A stretch of DNA of 64,000 bases from Sphaerisporangium perillae (lineage in GTDB: Bacteria; Actinomycetota; Actinomycetes; Streptosporangiales; Streptosporangiaceae). This document shows, piece after piece, positions 54,211 to 62,595 of this stretch. Location: positions 1 to 64,000 of the forward strand of contig NZ_JALLPO010000014.1 of NCBI RefSeq assembly GCF_023276435.1, written 5' to 3'. How positions within the stretch are numbered: the stretch's first letter is position 1; each line of letters starts with the position of its first letter. Both the position numbers and the translations under genes were made by a program. Under the pieces are notes generated by a model. The model saw only the letters and a program-made list of their open reading frames with translations, made no database searches and was not told where the DNA came from.

Positions 54211-56706
54211 CTATCCGCAGTTGCCGAACGGCGCGGCGCCGGAACCGGCTCCCGCGCTACCGCTGAACCGCACGCACTTGCCCTTGGCGGAGAGGATCAC
54301 CGGCCCGGCGTAGTACTTGAACGACCCGCCGTCGGTGACGGGGCTCGCGCCCTGCACCTCGAGCGTCGCGGACACCGGGCTGGCCACGCCGATGTTCTGG
54401 GTCTTCATCGTGACCACGCAGTTGGACCCCGTGGCGTTGCTGTACAGCTGGTAGGTGACCCCGCCGCTGAACGAGACCTGCCGCTGGACGTAGTAGCCGG
54501 TGCCCTTGCCCGCCGAGTCGCAGGCCTTCTGCGGCGTGAAGGGGTTGGTGGCCGGCGCCTGGGTCTTGGAGACCGTCGGCATGGGGGCGACGGTCCTGGT
54601 CACGGTCGGCTTGGGCGTCACCGTGGGCCTGACCGTCACCGTGGGCTTGACCGTCACGGTCGGCCTGACCGTCACCGTGGGCTTGGGCGTCGAGGTCCGC
54701 GTGACCGTGGGCCTGGGGGTGGCCGTCTGGGTGGGGGTCGGCTTGGGAGACGCCGGGCTCGACGGGGTCGGGGTCGGGGTCGGGGTCGGGATGAGGTTCT
54801 GCGGCTGCGTCGGCGAGGGCGTCGGGGTGGCGCCGTCCGACGGCGTCGCCTCCGGACTCGGCGTGGCGCTGCCCGAGGGCTCAGGCGTCTGGGACGGGTC
54901 CCCAGGGCTGGGCGTGGGCTCGATGGTGTTCTTGTCCTTCGGGCCATGCGTCTTGGTGACGGTGACCGTGGGAACCGGGGTCGCCGAGGACGACTGCGTT
55001 GGTGAGGTCGTCTGGGTCGGCACGGCGGACGGGATCGGCGGCGGGGTGAACTGCGGGCCGGGGGAGAGGGTCGGCACTCCCACCGAGGGGGTGGACGTCG
55101 TGAGCTGCATCGGGTAGACGCCCGTCTCCTGCGGCGCGGGGGAGCTGGCCCAGGGCACCGTCACCTGCGGGCGCGGCGCGGTCGTACCGCCGACGCCGCC
55201 GACGCCGCCGACGCCCCCGACGTTCCCCTGGTCTCCGGCCGGCACGGGGACGGTGGTCGGCACCTGCCCCTCGGCGGCCACACGCCCGATCTGCTGGTTG
55301 CTCGCGTAGTGTCCGGCACCCCAAAGCCCGAGACCGGAAAGGCCGATCACGACGCCGACGCCCGCGGCCAGGCCGATGGGGAAGTGAGCGCCGGTCTTCT
55401 TCTTGGGCGCGGTGGCGGCCGGTGGCGGCTGCTGCCCGGTGATGGCGTGCCGCACCGGCGGCTCGGGCTCCTCCGAGGGCAGCGCGGGCGCGCCCCACAC
55501 CTGCGGCGCCGGGGCCTGCGGCTCGGCGTTGTAGACCGGGGTCGGCACCTGGCCTTCCGGCCCGTGCGGCGGCACGATCGGCGCCTGCGGCCGGCCGCCG
55601 GTCCCGTTCACGTCCACCCAGGTGTGCTGTGCCGGGTCGCCCGCGGGAACGGTGGGCGTGCTGGGCAGGACGGAACCCGGGATGAGGGAGCCGGGAGCGG
55701 GGACTCCGGGCACCGGGGCGGCGGGGATGGCGGGGGCCGGCGGGCCGGCCTTCTCCTCGCCGAGCAGCCAGAGCATCGCGCCCTGGGCGGTGGGCCGCTC
55801 CGCGGGCACCTTGGCGAGGCAGGAGGCGACGACGTCGCGCAGCGGCGCCGGGAGGGCGCCGAGGTCGGGGCGGGCCGTGGCGATGGCCTCGGCGCTGCCG
55901 CCGAACGGCTCGGCGGCGGTCGCCGCGTACGCCATCGTGGCGGCCCAGGCGAAGACGTCGGCGGCGGGGCCGGACGGCTCTCCGCGTACCTGCTCGGGCG
56001 AACGGTAGGCCGTCTCGCCGAGGCCGAAGTCGCAGACGCGGGGGCCGTCGGCGCCGAGGAGGACGTTGTCGGGGGTGAAGCCGCGGTGGGCGATGCCCGC
56101 GAGGTGGATGGCGGTGAGCGCCGTCAGCGTCCCGATGGCGACCCGCTCCAGGGCGTCGCCGGCGAGCGGGCCGTCCAGTTCGACGGCCTCGCGGAGGGAG
56201 CGGCCCTCGACGTGCTCGCGCACCACGTAGGCGCGGTCGCCGATCCAGCCGGCCTCGATGCTCCGCACCGCGTACGCGCTGGAGACCCGCTGGGCGGAGG
56301 AGAGGTCGTCGACCACCCGCGCGCGGGCGTCGGGGTCGGCCTCCGGCCACGGGGGCAGCAGCTTGATGACGAACAGCCGGTCGTCTCCGGCGGCGGCAGG
56401 GGAGGGGGTGGGCGTGGTAGCGGGCTCGGCGGAACCGGCCGGGTCGCTCTGCTCGGCGGACGCCTCGGCGGCCTCGGCCTGCGCCGTGGGCTCGGCGGGA
56501 TCCCCTGGATCACCGGCCTCGGCGGCGGAGCCGGGCTTCGTGGGCTCGGTGGGCGCTTCGGCCCGGGCCTCGGCTTCGGATTCCGGGAGCGGTGATTTCC
56601 CGGAGAGGCGGCCAAGGTAGACGATCCCCCGAGGGCCCTGGCTCAAGCGCCCAAGAAGCGTGTACTCGCCCACCTGCTTGGGGTCGTCCGGCAGTAATGA
56701 CTGCAT
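54211..56706 (-). CDS. Transmembrane Ser/Thr kinase-like protein, probable pseudokinase
   Basis: An 831-residue protein. The kinase domain starts at EYTLLGRLSQGPRGIVYLGRL, then an unusual Pro/Glu/Ala insert (about 32-105) separates beta2 from the lysine strand FVIKLL (Lys115). The catalytic loop reads HRGFTPDNV (207-215) where active kinases have HRD and usually Lys two residues on; DFG is kept (226-228), as is YRSPEQ. A Pro-rich juxtamembrane region leads to one transmembrane helix (about 438-462), a Pro/Thr stalk and a C-terminal external domain with paired cysteines (YYVQRQVSFSGGVTYQLY). The lost catalytic Asp predicts no or weak catalysis. It lies beside mycP in the T7SS locus. ATG 56706 was chosen; the upstream frame is promoter DNA. 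Confidence 0.8.
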   Translation of the reverse strand: MQSLLPDDPKQVGEYTLLGRLSQGPRGIVYLGRLSGKSPLPESEAEARAEAPTEPTKPGSAAEAGDPGDPAEPTAQAEAAEASAEQSDPAGSAEPATTPTPSPAAAGDDRLFVIKLLPPWPEADPDARARVVDDLSSAQRVSSAYAVRSIEAGWIGDRAYVVREHVEGRSLREAVELDGPLAGDALERVAIGTLTALTAIHLAGIAHRGFTPDNVLLGADGPRVCDFGLGETAYRSPEQVRGEPSGPAADVFAWAATMAYAATAAEPFGGSAEAIATARPDLGALPAPLRDVVASCLAKVPAERPTAQGAMLWLLGEEKAGPPAPAIPAAPVPGVPAPGSLIPGSVLPSTPTVPAGDPAQHTWVDVNGTGGRPQAPIVPPHGPEGQVPTPVYNAEPQAPAPQVWGAPALPSEEPEPPVRHAITGQQPPPAATAPKKKTGAHFPIGLAAGVGVVIGLSGLGLWGAGHYASNQQIGRVAAEGQVPTTVPVPAGDQGNVGGVGGVGGVGGTTAPRPQVTVPWASSPAPQETGVYPMQLTTSTPSVGVPTLSPGPQFTPPPIPSAVPTQTTSPTQSSSATPVPTVTVTKTHGPKDKNTIEPTPSPGDPSQTPEPSGSATPSPEATPSDGATPTPSPTQPQNLIPTPTPTPTPSSPASPKPTPTQTATPRPTVTRTSTPKPTVTVRPTVTVKPTVTVRPTVTPKPTVTRTVAPMPTVSKTQAPATNPFTPQKACDSAGKGTGYYVQRQVSFSGGVTYQLYSNATGSNCVVTMKTQNIGVASPVSATLEVQGASPVTDGGSFKYYAGPVILSAKGKCVRFSGSAGAGSGAAPFGNCG

Positions 56707-56742
56707 GTCCCTTATCGCCTTCCCCTGCGGCTTAACTCTCGG

Positions 56743-56789
56743 ATCATGACACCACATGATCGCGCCCCACTTAACGTGATTTGTCACGT
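56743..56789. promoter_or_regulatory. Two dyads between mycP and the kinase gene
   Basis: ATCATG-N6-CATGAT (56743-56760) and ACGTGA-TTTG-TCACGT (56774-56789) are perfect 6-bp inverted repeats in an AT-rich stretch about 40-80 bases before the kinase start. They are candidate operators for the kinase gene. Confidence 0.4.
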
Positions 56790-56851
56790 GTGCATCACAT
56801 GTTACGGTTTCGTTGATCTTTGTCGCAGGAGAATGGGTACACAATCCGGTC

Positions 56852-58012
56852 TCAGTCGCCGGGAATCGCCCTCCGGCCCGGTTTCCATCCGCGACGGCGG
56901 CCCAGCGGGATCACCACGCCCATGGCCGTCACCAGGCCCGCGGCACAGACCGCGATCACGGCGACCCCCACGGAGACGTCGATGGCCTTCTGGTCCGGGG
57001 GCTTGGGCCTGGTCACGATCGTCGAGGGCAGCGCGCTCGGCTCCCGGGGGGCGATCGCGACCACCTCCGAGGGGAGGATCTCCGACACGGCCAGGAGCGG
57101 ATTCACCATGCCGGCCCCCGTCCCCGTGCCCGACGCGCCGTCGGCGGTGATCTCGATGCGCCGCCGTACCCGGACGTTGTCGAGTCCGGGATGGCGGGCG
57201 CGGACGAGGGCGGCGACCCCGGCGACGTAGGCCGCGGCGAAGCTCGTGCCCGGCAGGTCCTGGCGGTAGGTGCCTCCGGGCCAGGTGCTGGTGATGTCCT
57301 CCCCCGGGGCGAGCACCGAGATCGGGGTGACGGCGTTGGAGAAGTCGGTGCGCCTGCCGTCGGGACCGGCGGAGCCGACCGACAGCACTCCCTGGTAGGA
57401 GGCCGGGTAGGCGGCCGCCGGGGTGCCGTCCTCCTTCTTGAGGTTCCCGGCGGCGGCCACGATCACGATGTCCTTGGCGAGCGCGTAGTCCACGGCGGCC
57501 CTGAGGTCGGGCTGGTCGCTCGTCTCGATGGAGATGTTGATGACCTGGGCGCCGAGGTCGGCGGCCTGCTTGATGCCCTGGGCGAGCAGCGCGACGTCCC
57601 CTCGGTCGCCGTTGGTCTGCTTGATGGATATGAGCCGCGCCTTGGGGGCCACGCCGACGAAGGGGATGTCCTTCCTGTCGGTGCCGGCGATGATCCCGGC
57701 CACCGCCGTCCCGTGCCCGACGCAGTCCCGCAGGCCGGTCCCGGTCAGGTCGATCGACCTGGCCACCTTCAGTTGCGGGTGGAGGGTGTCCACACCGCTG
57801 TCGATCAGCGCCACGGTCACGCCTTCGCCCATGGTGAGCGGCCATACCCCGGTGAAGGCGAGCCGCCGTTGCGCCCATGACTCGCCGACCTGGAGCCCGC
57901 CGCGCTGGGGAGAGCACTGTTCGGGCGCCCGCAGAGTCGCGGCGGCGGCCGTGCTCGGGCCCGCCGCGAGTGCGAGCGCCAGCACGCCGGCGAGGATCCC
58001 CCGACCGACCAT
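56852..58012 (-). CDS. mycP: Type VII secretion mycosin (subtilisin-like protease)
   Basis: A 386-residue S8 protease: signal peptide (about 1-25), catalytic Asp71 (IDSGVD), His100 (GHGTAVAG), oxyanion Asn190 and Ser257 (GTSFAAAYVAG), then a C-terminal transmembrane helix (about 343-367) with a short basic tail. Mycosins sit on the outer face of the T7SS and are needed for secretion-complex stability and substrate processing. ATG 58012 has GGAG 7 bases upstream; a second ATG four bases earlier is out of frame. It precedes the kinase-like gene on the same strand. Confidence 0.96.
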   Translation of the reverse strand: MVGRGILAGVLALALAAGPSTAAAATLRAPEQCSPQRGGLQVGESWAQRRLAFTGVWPLTMGEGVTVALIDSGVDTLHPQLKVARSIDLTGTGLRDCVGHGTAVAGIIAGTDRKDIPFVGVAPKARLISIKQTNGDRGDVALLAQGIKQAADLGAQVINISIETSDQPDLRAAVDYALAKDIVIVAAAGNLKKEDGTPAAAYPASYQGVLSVGSAGPDGRRTDFSNAVTPISVLAPGEDITSTWPGGTYRQDLPGTSFAAAYVAGVAALVRARHPGLDNVRVRRRIEITADGASGTGTGAGMVNPLLAVSEILPSEVVAIAPREPSALPSTIVTRPKPPDQKAIDVSVGVAVIAVCAAGLVTAMGVVIPLGRRRGWKPGRRAIPGD

Positions 58013-58370
58013 CCATCAGCTCCATCTCTTCGCGAGGTGACTGCCGGGCGCGTGAGTCGCCGCGCGGATCGCGTGAGTCGCCGCGCGGATACGAGCGAGA
58101 AGCCTAGCCAATGCCACTTCGCCGATTCTTCCGGATATGTCGGATAGTTGGCTTTACCTGCCGGTGATCACGGTACGCAATGGAAACATGCCTCCGCGTA
58201 TTCCTGGGGGTGAGCGGAAAATGCCACGGTATCCGGGTTGGCCTCGGCAATCGCCCAGAACCATCGCTTCTCCGACAACGAGTGATGAGATTGCGCCTTT
58301 CGGTGATCGGGCAGAAAAACCGCAGGCGGGAGCCCATGGTTCCCGTACTGCGGGATATCGGGGGAGCACG
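58013..58370. other. Right-edge spacer of the T7SS locus with a 21-bp tandem duplication
   Basis: About 358 bases without a supported gene, between the divergent mycP and lipoprotein genes. GCGTGAGTCGCCGCGCGGAT occurs twice in tandem (58050-58069 and 58071-58090) upstream of mycP and might be a regulator-binding repeat. The rest is less GC-rich and should carry the promoters of both genes. No recombinase or attachment site was recognised. Confidence 0.45.
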
Positions 58371-59018
58371 ATGCGCATCACCGGTGCGGCCCTTGGCTGC
58401 GCGCTTCTCGCCGCCGCGGCGGTGGCCTGCGGCGCGGGCTCGGGCGGTTCGAGCGGCGAGGCCGTCCTGTCGCGGGCCACGCGGGCCCTGGAAGAGGTGG
58501 AGGACCCGTCGGTGGACTTCGCCGACCGTGCCGGCACCGCGTGGCGATCGCCGTTCCGGCCGGCGAGCCAGGAGTGCGGCAGGCTGTTCGACCTCGCCGA
58601 GGGCAAGACCGGCGACCTCGCGTCCGGGCGGGCGGAGGCGACGGCCTTCCGCGGCGACCAGCTCGGCGAGAGCGCCGGGGTCGTGCTCGCCGTCTACCCG
58701 CCCAGCCAGGCGGGCCAGGCGCTGCGCGGCGTCGCCGACCTCATGCGCGGCTGCTCGGTCGCCGCGATGGGCACCGCGGGCGGAGGCGACCGCCTCGTCG
58801 GCTCGTCGCTGCCCGTGGGCCCGATCGGGGACGGGGTGGAGGCGCGGAGGTTCAAAGGCAGGGTCGGCGGCTACCCGTACGAGATGCACCTGGTCGTGGT
58901 GCGTTCGGGGAACGTGCTGATCTCCCTGGTGCACACGGGCCTGGCCAAGCTGGACCCCGAACGGACCGAGGATCTGGCGACCATCCTCGCCACCAAGGTC
59001 CGCGAGGCCGCCGAGTAG
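58371..59018 (+). CDS. Secreted lipoprotein, PknH-C-like sensor domain
   Basis: A 215-residue protein with a lipoprotein signal peptide (MRITGAALGCALLAAAAVAC; lipobox ending at Cys20) and a mature domain with two conserved-looking cysteines (SQECGRLF and MRGCSV). The pattern GVVLAVYPPSQAGQALRGVADLM and a final stretch of the form VLISLVHTGL...ATILATKVREA resemble the PknH-C/LppH-type sensor fold of actinobacterial lipoproteins; this match is tentative. ATG 58371 has GGGGGAG 6 bases upstream. The next gene starts 4 bases after the stop. Confidence 0.7.
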   Translation: MRITGAALGCALLAAAAVACGAGSGGSSGEAVLSRATRALEEVEDPSVDFADRAGTAWRSPFRPASQECGRLFDLAEGKTGDLASGRAEATAFRGDQLGESAGVVLAVYPPSQAGQALRGVADLMRGCSVAAMGTAGGGDRLVGSSLPVGPIGDGVEARRFKGRVGGYPYEMHLVVVRSGNVLISLVHTGLAKLDPERTEDLATILATKVREAAE

Positions 59019-59022
59019 CCTG

Positions 59023-59367
59023 ATGCCCGTGACTGAGACCACCCTCGACCCCGAGGACAGCAAGATCATCACCTTGGCCCGCGCCGCCCGCGCCCGCAAC
59101 GGGACCACGCAGGGCGCCGCCGTGCGCGACGAGACCGGGCGCACCTACACCGCGACCAACGTGGACCTGCCCTCGCTCAAGCTGTCCGCCGTCCAGGTCG
59201 CCGTCGCCATGGCCGTCTCCAGCGGAGCCGTGTCGCTGGAGGCCGCCGCGCTCGTCAGCCAGGAGGAGGAGCCGGGCGAGCAGGACCTGGCGGCCATCGA
59301 GGACCTCGGCAACGCCATCTTGTTCATGGCCGACGCCGACGGCACCGTCAAGGGCCGCTACATCTGA
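59023..59367 (+). CDS. Cytidine deaminase-fold protein without zinc motifs
   Basis: A 114-residue protein annotated as cytidine deaminase in actinobacteria because of its fold (ITLARAARARNGTTQGAAVRDETGRTYTATNVDLPSLKLSA pattern) and its invariable place before era. The zinc-binding His/Cys-Ala-Glu and Pro-Cys-x-x-Cys motifs of true deaminases are absent, so it is unlikely to deaminate cytidine. Its function is unknown; co-conservation with era suggests a ribosome-linked role (inference). Confidence 0.8.
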   Translation: MPVTETTLDPEDSKIITLARAARARNGTTQGAAVRDETGRTYTATNVDLPSLKLSAVQVAVAMAVSSGAVSLEAAALVSQEEEPGEQDLAAIEDLGNAILFMADADGTVKGRYI

Positions 59368-59429
59368 CACCCGGCCCCGGGGCGTCGTCCCGGCGGGACG
59401 GTGGGGGGCGCTCCGTCTGATCGGCGACA

Positions 59430-60350
59430 ATGGGTGGCGTGAGTTCCTCATCCGCTGAGTTCCGTGCCGGGTTCGCCTGCTTCGTCGGCAGGCCCAACGT
59501 CGGCAAGTCGACGCTGATGAACGCGCTGGTCGGCGCCAAGGTGGCGATCACCTCGTCCAAGCCCCAGACGACCCGCCGGGCCATCCGGGGGATCGTCAAC
59601 CGGCCCGGCGCCCAGCTCGTCATCGTCGACACGCCGGGCCTGCACCGCCCGCGCACCCTGCTCGGCGAGCGCCTGGACAGTCTGGTGCTGTCGACCCTCA
59701 CCGAGGTCGACGCCATCGGCTTCTGCGTGCCGGCCAACGAGGAGATCGGCAAGGGCGACCGGTTCATCGCCGAGAAGCTCGCGGCCGTCAAAAAGACCCC
59801 GGTGATCGCCGTGGTGACCAAGTGCGACCTGGCGTCGCGTGAGCAGATCGCCGCGCGGCTCCTGGACGTGTCGCGGCTCGCGGACTTCGCCGAGATCGTC
59901 CCGGTCTCCGCCCGGTCGGGCGAGCAACTCGACGTGCTGGCCGACCTGCTGGTCGCGCGCCTTCCGCAGTCCCCGCCGCTGTACGTGGACGGAGAGCTGA
60001 CCGACGAGCCGGAGCAGGTGCTGGTCGGCGAGCTGATCCGCGAGGCGGCCCTCGAAGGGGTTCGCGACGAGCTTCCCCACTCGATCGCCGTGGTGGTCGA
60101 GGAGATGGTGCCCCGGGAGGGCCGCGACGACCTCCTCGACGTGTACGCCCAGATGTTCGTCGAGCGCCCCTCCCAGAAGGCCATCGTCATCGGCCCCAAG
60201 GGCGCCCGCCTGAAGGACGTCGGCACCCGCGCCCGCAAGCAGATCGAGGCGCTGCTGGGCACCCACGTCTACCTCGACCTGCGCATCAAGGTCGCCAAAG
60301 ACTGGCAGCGCGACCCCAAGCAACTCCGCCGCCTCGGCTTCTACGACTGA
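59430..60350 (+). CDS. era: GTPase Era (30S ribosome assembly)
   Basis: A 306-residue GTPase: G1 GRPNVGKS (20-27), effector loop TSSKPQTTRR, G3 DTPGLHRP, G4 TKCDL, and a C-terminal KH domain (about 225-306) ending KDPKQLRRLGFYD-like (here RDPKQLRRLGFYD). Era binds the 3' end of 16S rRNA and helps 30S maturation, the same pathway as ybeY at 16.5 kb. The ATG at 59430 and a GTG three codons later are both possible. Ends the housekeeping run interrupted by the T7SS locus. Confidence 0.95.
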   Translation: MGGVSSSSAEFRAGFACFVGRPNVGKSTLMNALVGAKVAITSSKPQTTRRAIRGIVNRPGAQLVIVDTPGLHRPRTLLGERLDSLVLSTLTEVDAIGFCVPANEEIGKGDRFIAEKLAAVKKTPVIAVVTKCDLASREQIAARLLDVSRLADFAEIVPVSARSGEQLDVLADLLVARLPQSPPLYVDGELTDEPEQVLVGELIREAALEGVRDELPHSIAVVVEEMVPREGRDDLLDVYAQMFVERPSQKAIVIGPKGARLKDVGTRARKQIEALLGTHVYLDLRIKVAKDWQRDPKQLRRLGFYD

Positions 60351-60424
60351 TCGGAGCGCCGGGCGGTGGCAGGTCCGCACCGGACTCGGCCGGCCGGGGC
60401 CCGGCGCGCGCCGAGGCGCCGAGA

Positions 60425-61171
60425 TCAGGAGCGGCCCAGACCCCAGGTGAGGCGGGCGCGGAGGGTCGCGGCGTCGGGGGCGAGGGCGGACACCAGCGTG
60501 CCGGGACCCGCCAAGGGCAGGACGGCGCAGCCCTCCGCGATCACCGAGGCGTGCCCTCGCGGGTTGCCCGGCCGGCCACCGTTGCCCGGGCCGGGGTGGC
60601 CGAAGGCCGGGCCGGCGAGCAGGACGCTGCCGACGCATCGGGCGTCGCCGTACACCGCGGGGCTGCCGTCCACGGCCGGGTCGCCGACGACGAACTCCTG
60701 CCGCAGCAGCGGCACACCGCCGATCGTCGCGTCGAAACGCGAGTGGCAGGTGCCCGGCCGCTCGCCGTAGCGGCCGAAGACGATCTCCTCCCGCCAGGAC
60801 ACCGACGCGCCCTCCTCCAGGACGAGCCGGACGACCATGCGGTGCGCGCAGCCGGCCGCGAGGACGGTCGGCTCGGGGGCGTACCGCAGCGTGGCCCCCG
60901 CCCCGACGCGGGCCTCCACGACGGTCAGCGACTCCCCATTCCCGGGCAGCACGAGGGTGCTCGCCACCGAGGCGATCTCCAGGGTGGTGTGCGGCGCCAC
61001 GTCGACGGCGAGTTCGAGGCGGTCGCCGCCGAGCGGCCCCGCCGCCGTCGACACCAGGTGCACCGTGCCGTGTCCTGTCTGGCGCAGGGTCAGCGGCGGG
61101 TCGGACCGGAGCGTGCCGAGCACGGTACGCCCGCCGACCAGCTCGGTCCCCACCGCCGCCCGTGCGTCCAA
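60425..61171 (-). CDS. ureD: Urease accessory protein UreD
   Basis: A 248-residue UreD/UreH scaffold protein: TVLGTLRSDPPLTLRQT, TAAGPLGGDRLELAVDVAP, YAPEPTVLAAGCAHR and SWREEIVFGRYGERPG are typical. UreD, with UreF and UreG, loads nickel into apo-urease. The TTG at 61171 lies 5 bases after the ureG stop; there is no better in-frame start. It is the last gene of the urease operon and converges on era. Confidence 0.92.
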   Translation of the reverse strand: MDARAAVGTELVGGRTVLGTLRSDPPLTLRQTGHGTVHLVSTAAGPLGGDRLELAVDVAPHTTLEIASVASTLVLPGNGESLTVVEARVGAGATLRYAPEPTVLAAGCAHRMVVRLVLEEGASVSWREEIVFGRYGERPGTCHSRFDATIGGVPLLRQEFVVGDPAVDGSPAVYGDARCVGSVLLAGPAFGHPGPGNGGRPGNPRGHASVIAEGCAVLPLAGPGTLVSALAPDAATLRARLTWGLGRS

Positions 61172-61176
61172 CAGGG

Positions 61177-61875
61177 TCAGGCGTTCGCGGTGGGGACGGC
61201 CGGATCGTGCGGGTGGTCCCGGGTGTGGGCCCAGGACTCGACCACCCCGTGCACCCACTGGGCGACCGAGTAGACCTCGGGCACCTCCCTGATCGAGGTG
61301 AACAGCACCGGCTTGCCGTCGCGTACGGCCGCCGCGTCCCTGGACATCACCGTCAGGTCGGCGCCGACGTGCTTCGCCAGATCGGTCTTGTTGATCACCA
61401 GCAGGTCGGCGGTGGTGACGCCGGGCCCTCCCTTGCGGGGGACCTTGTCGCCGCCGGACACGTCCAGCACGAAGATCTGCTGGTCGGCCAGCCCTCTGCT
61501 GAAGGTGGCGGTCAGGTTGTCGCCGCCGCTCTCCACGATCACCAGGTCGAGCGGGCCGAAGCGTTCCTCCAGGCTCTCGACCGCGTCCAGGTTGGCCGCG
61601 ATGTCGTCGCGGATGGCGGTGTGCGGGCAGCAGCCGGTCTGCACGGCGACGATGCGCTCGGGGTCGAGCACGCCGGCCCTGCGCAGGAAGTCGGCGTCCT
61701 CGGTGGTGTAGATGTCGTTGGTGACCACGCCCAGGCGCAGCACCGGTCCGAGCGTGCGGCACAGCGCGGCGACCAGAGCGGTCTTGCCGCTCCCGACGGG
61801 CCCGCCTACGCCGAGGCGCAGTGCTCTGCCGTCGGCGTCGGGGGAGTCGTGGCGGTCCTCGTGGTTAGCTGACAA
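61177..61875 (-). CDS. ureG: Urease accessory GTPase UreG
   Basis: A 232-residue SIMIBI-class GTPase that drives nickel insertion into urease. It carries P-loop [24 protein letters not shown], the metal-binding Cys-Pro-His ([10 protein letters not shown]), ESGGDNL and [13 protein letters not shown]. The TTG start at 61875 overlaps the ureF stop by 11 bases and gives an N-terminus of the expected length. Confidence 0.94.
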   Translation of the reverse strand: MSANHEDRHDSPDADGRALRLGVGGPVGSGKTALVAALCRTLGPVLRLGVVTNDIYTTEDADFLRRAGVLDPERIVAVQTGCCPHTAIRDDIAANLDAVESLEERFGPLDLVIVESGGDNLTATFSRGLADQQIFVLDVSGGDKVPRKGGPGVTTADLLVINKTDLAKHVGADLTVMSRDAAAVRDGKPVLFTSIREVPEVYSVAQWVHGVVESWAHTRDHPHDPAVPTANA

Positions 61876-62593
61876 AGAGCCGTACCTCCGTGCGTAGGTG
61901 CTGTTCGGCCAGCAGGTCGAGTGCGGGAGCGGCGTGCGCGGGAAGTCTCTCCCACGCGGCGCGGGCGCCGGCCGTGCGGGCCACGCTTGTAAGGTCCGGC
62001 ACGAGGCCGGCGAGCACCCGGTGCACGACGACGGGGTCGAGCCCGAGCAACCGGACCGCCGCGGTGGCCGGTCCGGTGATCGAGGTGTACGCGGCGGCGA
62101 GCGCCGCGTCGTGGGGCGAGCACCCGGCGGCGGCGGACACCGCGCCGAGGGCGATCGGGTGGTGGGCGCCGTCCGGTACGGCTCCCGCCAGCGTGTCCAG
62201 CGCGGGGGACGGCCAGATGCGGCGCGCGCTTCTGAGCAGGAGCCTGCCCTGGGTGCGCGCGGCGTTCCGCTGCGCGGGTGAGGCCGTACGGGCATCGGCC
62301 TCCGCGTCCAGCTCCCGCCACGCGCTCTCCGGGGCCGCGCCGGCGGCGGGCTCGTCCGGCCGGGTGCCCGCCTGATCCGCGGCGGCTCCGGGTGCGGTGG
62401 CGAGTTCGCAGGCGGCGGCGGCGAGGGCGGCGGCGACCAGGCCGGCCGTGGTGAGCCGGCCGCGGAGGAACCGCGCCAGGTCCTCCGGGCCGGTGATCGC
62501 CCCGGTTCGCACCGCCTCCTCCGCGCCTCCGGAGTGGCCGTGGCCACCGGCCGGAAGCCGGGAGTCGGCGAGTAGCAGCAGCGCCGCGTCCAT
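61865..62593 (-). CDS. ureF: Urease accessory protein UreF
   Basis: A 242-residue all-helical protein: [24 protein letters not shown] at the N-terminus and [42 protein letters not shown] towards the C-terminus are UreF hallmarks. It bridges UreD and UreG in the activation complex. An Ala/Gly/Glu-rich insert (about residues 68-95) is longer than usual. ATG 62593 follows the ureC stop by 2 bases. Confidence 0.92.
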   Translation of the reverse strand: MDAALLLLADSRLPAGGHGHSGGAEEAVRTGAITGPEDLARFLRGRLTTAGLVAAALAAAACELATAPGAAADQAGTRPDEPAAGAAPESAWRELDAEADARTASPAQRNAARTQGRLLLRSARRIWPSPALDTLAGAVPDGAHHPIALGAVSAAAGCSPHDAALAAAYTSITGPATAAVRLLGLDPVVVHRVLAGLVPDLTSVARTAGARAAWERLPAHAAPALDLLAEQHLRTEVRLFVS

Positions 62594-62595
62594 GA

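Noticed and set aside
51961-56737. Shared AGTTAAG element as a T7SS regulon box
   Set aside because: Only two copies (51961-51967 and 56731-56737) at different distances from their genes; too little to claim a motif.
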